Position numbers and translations under genes: made by a program. Shown piece by piece: positions 6,057 to 6,550 of a stretch of 6,550 nucleotides of DNA. Under the pieces are notes generated by a model. That model made no database searches and was not told where the DNA came from. It saw only the letters and a program-made list of their open reading frames with translations. Origin of the DNA: DASPXY01 sp038227745 (lineage in GTDB: Bacteria > Planctomycetota > Planctomycetia > Gemmatales > Gemmataceae); the NCBI GenBank assembly GCA_038227745.1, contig JBBRPS010000601.1, positions 1-6,550 of the forward strand, read 5' to 3'. Position 1 is the stretch's first letter. Each line of letters opens with the position of its first letter.

Positions 6057-6087
6057 CCCTAGCCGCCTCACGACGGCTGGGGGTTTT
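6057..6087 (+). terminator. Rho-independent terminator of the 75-aa gene
   Basis: CCCTAGCCG (6057-6065) pairs with CGGCTGGGG (6074-6082) through one T-G wobble around an 8-base loop, followed by a G and TTTT (6084-6087). It begins 15 bases after the stop codon of the plus-strand gene. A smaller hairpin (AACGG/CCGTT, 6034-6048) overlaps the stop codon. Confidence 0.65.
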
Positions 6088-6117
6088 CATTCGCGGGGAA
6101 TGAAGGTGGAGAAACCG

Positions 6118-6169
6118 AAAGGGCGTCACACTTTGGCCCTATAACAAAGGCCAAGGTGAGACGCCCTTT
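6118..6169 (-). terminator. Long hairpin downstream of the tRNA, likely terminator
   Basis: The 21-base arms 6118-6138 and 6149-6169 pair with one mismatch and one G-T wobble around a 10-base loop. Read on the minus strand it starts 12 bases after the end of the tRNA, and the stem ends in CCCTTT followed by CGGTTTC. That gives a modest T-rich tail and suits a terminator for the tRNA transcript. The stem is longer than most terminators, so a small inverted-repeat element reused as a terminator is an alternative. Confidence 0.5.
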
Positions 6170-6181
6170 GGGGACTGAGAG

Positions 6182-6268
6182 CGGTACGTGAGGGATTTGA
6201 ACCCTCGGAAGGGTTACCCCTTCGGCGGCTTTTCAGGCCGCTGCAATAGGCCGCTCTGCCAACGTTTG
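6182..6268 (-). tRNA. Serine-type (class II) tRNA with GAA anticodon and disrupted acceptor stem; possible pseudo-tRNA
   Basis: Read on the minus strand, the D arm is GCA...TGC with GG in the loop. The anticodon stem GCGGC (6241-6237) pairs with GCCGC (6229-6225) and holds the seven-base loop CTGAAAA. That puts the anticodon at 6234-6232 as GAA, which reads phenylalanine codons. A long variable arm follows (GAAGGG, loop GTAA, CCCTTC; 6223-6208), then a perfect T arm (GAGGG, TTCAAAT, CCCTC; 6206-6190). Long variable arms belong to Ser, Leu and Tyr tRNAs, not Phe, and the body and discriminator G resemble tRNA-Ser(TGA). The 3' acceptor strand ACGTACC (6189-6183) matches only the inner four bases of the 5' strand CAAACGT (6268-6262), so the outer three pairs are lost. 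CCA is not encoded. An automatic scan may label it Ser, Phe or undetermined. Confidence 0.65.
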
Positions 6269-6273
6269 CTTCT

Positions 6274-6289
6274 GGACGGCAAGCCGTCC
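6274..6289. repeat. REP-like perfect palindrome in the tRNA leader
   Basis: On the minus strand GGACGGC (6289-6283) and GCCGTCC (6280-6274) form seven pairs separated by only TT. It ends five bases before the tRNA 5' end. A GC-rich near-perfect palindrome of this kind resembles dispersed REP-like repeats. Its insertion may have replaced the first bases of the tRNA, but this is inference. Confidence 0.5.
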
Positions 6290-6297
6290 TACATCTC

Positions 6298-6550
6298 CTA
6301 ATATAACAGAATCTGTACGCCTGTCAAGGTCTCTTCTTCCGGGAAATGGCGGCGACCTTCTCGGCCATCAACTCGTGCAAGATCGCCTTGAACGGGACGC
6401 GGCCACTTGGGCGCGCTGGAAGACGAGCGGGCCGTAGACATCAACTCATGCAGGATCGCCTTGAACGGAACGCGGCGGCCGTGCCGCTTGGCGTACCAGG
6501 CTTCGAGCTGTAGACGGTGCTCGTGGAGGAGCTGATTTCCGAGCTGGGGC
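6298..6550 (-). pseudogene. 3' end of an unknown gene with a duplicated, frame-shifted tail (partial)
   Basis: The gene enters from beyond the right edge. In the first frame it reads NQLLHEHRLQLEAWYAKRHG and then RRVPFKAILHELM. It then runs into a low-complexity stretch (STARSSSSAPKWPR...) up to a TAG at 6298-6300. About 73 bases further along the minus strand a second copy of the VPFKAILHELM coding segment appears in another frame, followed by AEKVAAISRKKRP and a TGA at 6324-6326. That second tail looks like the natural end of the protein. The two 33-base copies (6439-6471 and 6366-6398) differ at three positions, all silent. This suggests a join between two related genes or a diverged duplication that shifted the frame. 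It could still be a live gene with an altered C-terminus. I do not recognise the family. Confidence 0.45.
6300..6327 (-). promoter_or_regulatory. Sigma70-type promoter of the tRNA
   Basis: On the minus strand TTGACA (6327-6322, a perfect -35 box) is followed after 16 bases by TATATT (6305-6300, a good -10 box). Transcription would start near 6293, about 25 bases before the tRNA. The -35 box overlaps a TGA that closes one frame of the upstream gene. The quality of the promoter argues that the tRNA unit is, or recently was, expressed. Confidence 0.65.

Overview
This 6.55 kb window looks like chromosomal DNA from a planctomycete, probably of the Gemmata type. That is an inference. It rests on the very high GC content of the main genes, the secreted-type PPC-like domain, the Gfo/Idh/MocA protein, and several small proteins of unknown family. 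No marker gene fixes the species.

Layout. Positions 1-660 hold a small minus-strand gene of unknown function (96 aa) with a near-perfect ribosome binding site. Positions 664-3388 carry a plus-strand block. It has a short PPC-like domain protein with an uncertain N-terminus, an FAD-dependent oxidoreductase of the geranylgeranyl-reductase/UbiH type, and a type III polyketide synthase (chalcone/stilbene synthase family) with an intact Cys-His-Asn triad. The last two form a compact lipid/polyketide module: the synthase would make an aromatic polyketide and the flavoprotein would oxidise or reduce it. No methyltransferase or exporter is present in the window.

Positions 3432-5545 carry a convergent minus-strand operon of four tightly packed genes. 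In order of transcription they are a truncated YCII-family protein, a two-helix membrane protein, a small protein that resembles only the C-terminal domain of a Gfo/Idh/MocA oxidoreductase, and a full-length Gfo/Idh/MocA oxidoreductase that overlaps it by GTGA.

From about 5520 rightward the composition drops to lower GC and the DNA becomes patchy. The island has short direct repeats, three consecutive hairpins and a small unknown gene (75 aa) with its own ribosome binding site and terminator. Next comes a minus-strand tRNA unit with a sigma70-like promoter and a long downstream hairpin. The tRNA has a serine-type body with a long variable arm, but its anticodon reads GAA (phenylalanine) and the outer acceptor pairs are lost. 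The right edge holds the 3' end of an unknown minus-strand gene. A partly duplicated and frame-shifted tail disrupts it.

The most unusual items are the serine-type tRNA with a GAA anticodon, the split pair of Gfo/Idh/MocA-type genes, the compact type III PKS plus flavoprotein pair, and the structured low-GC island that seems to have cut off the YCII gene.
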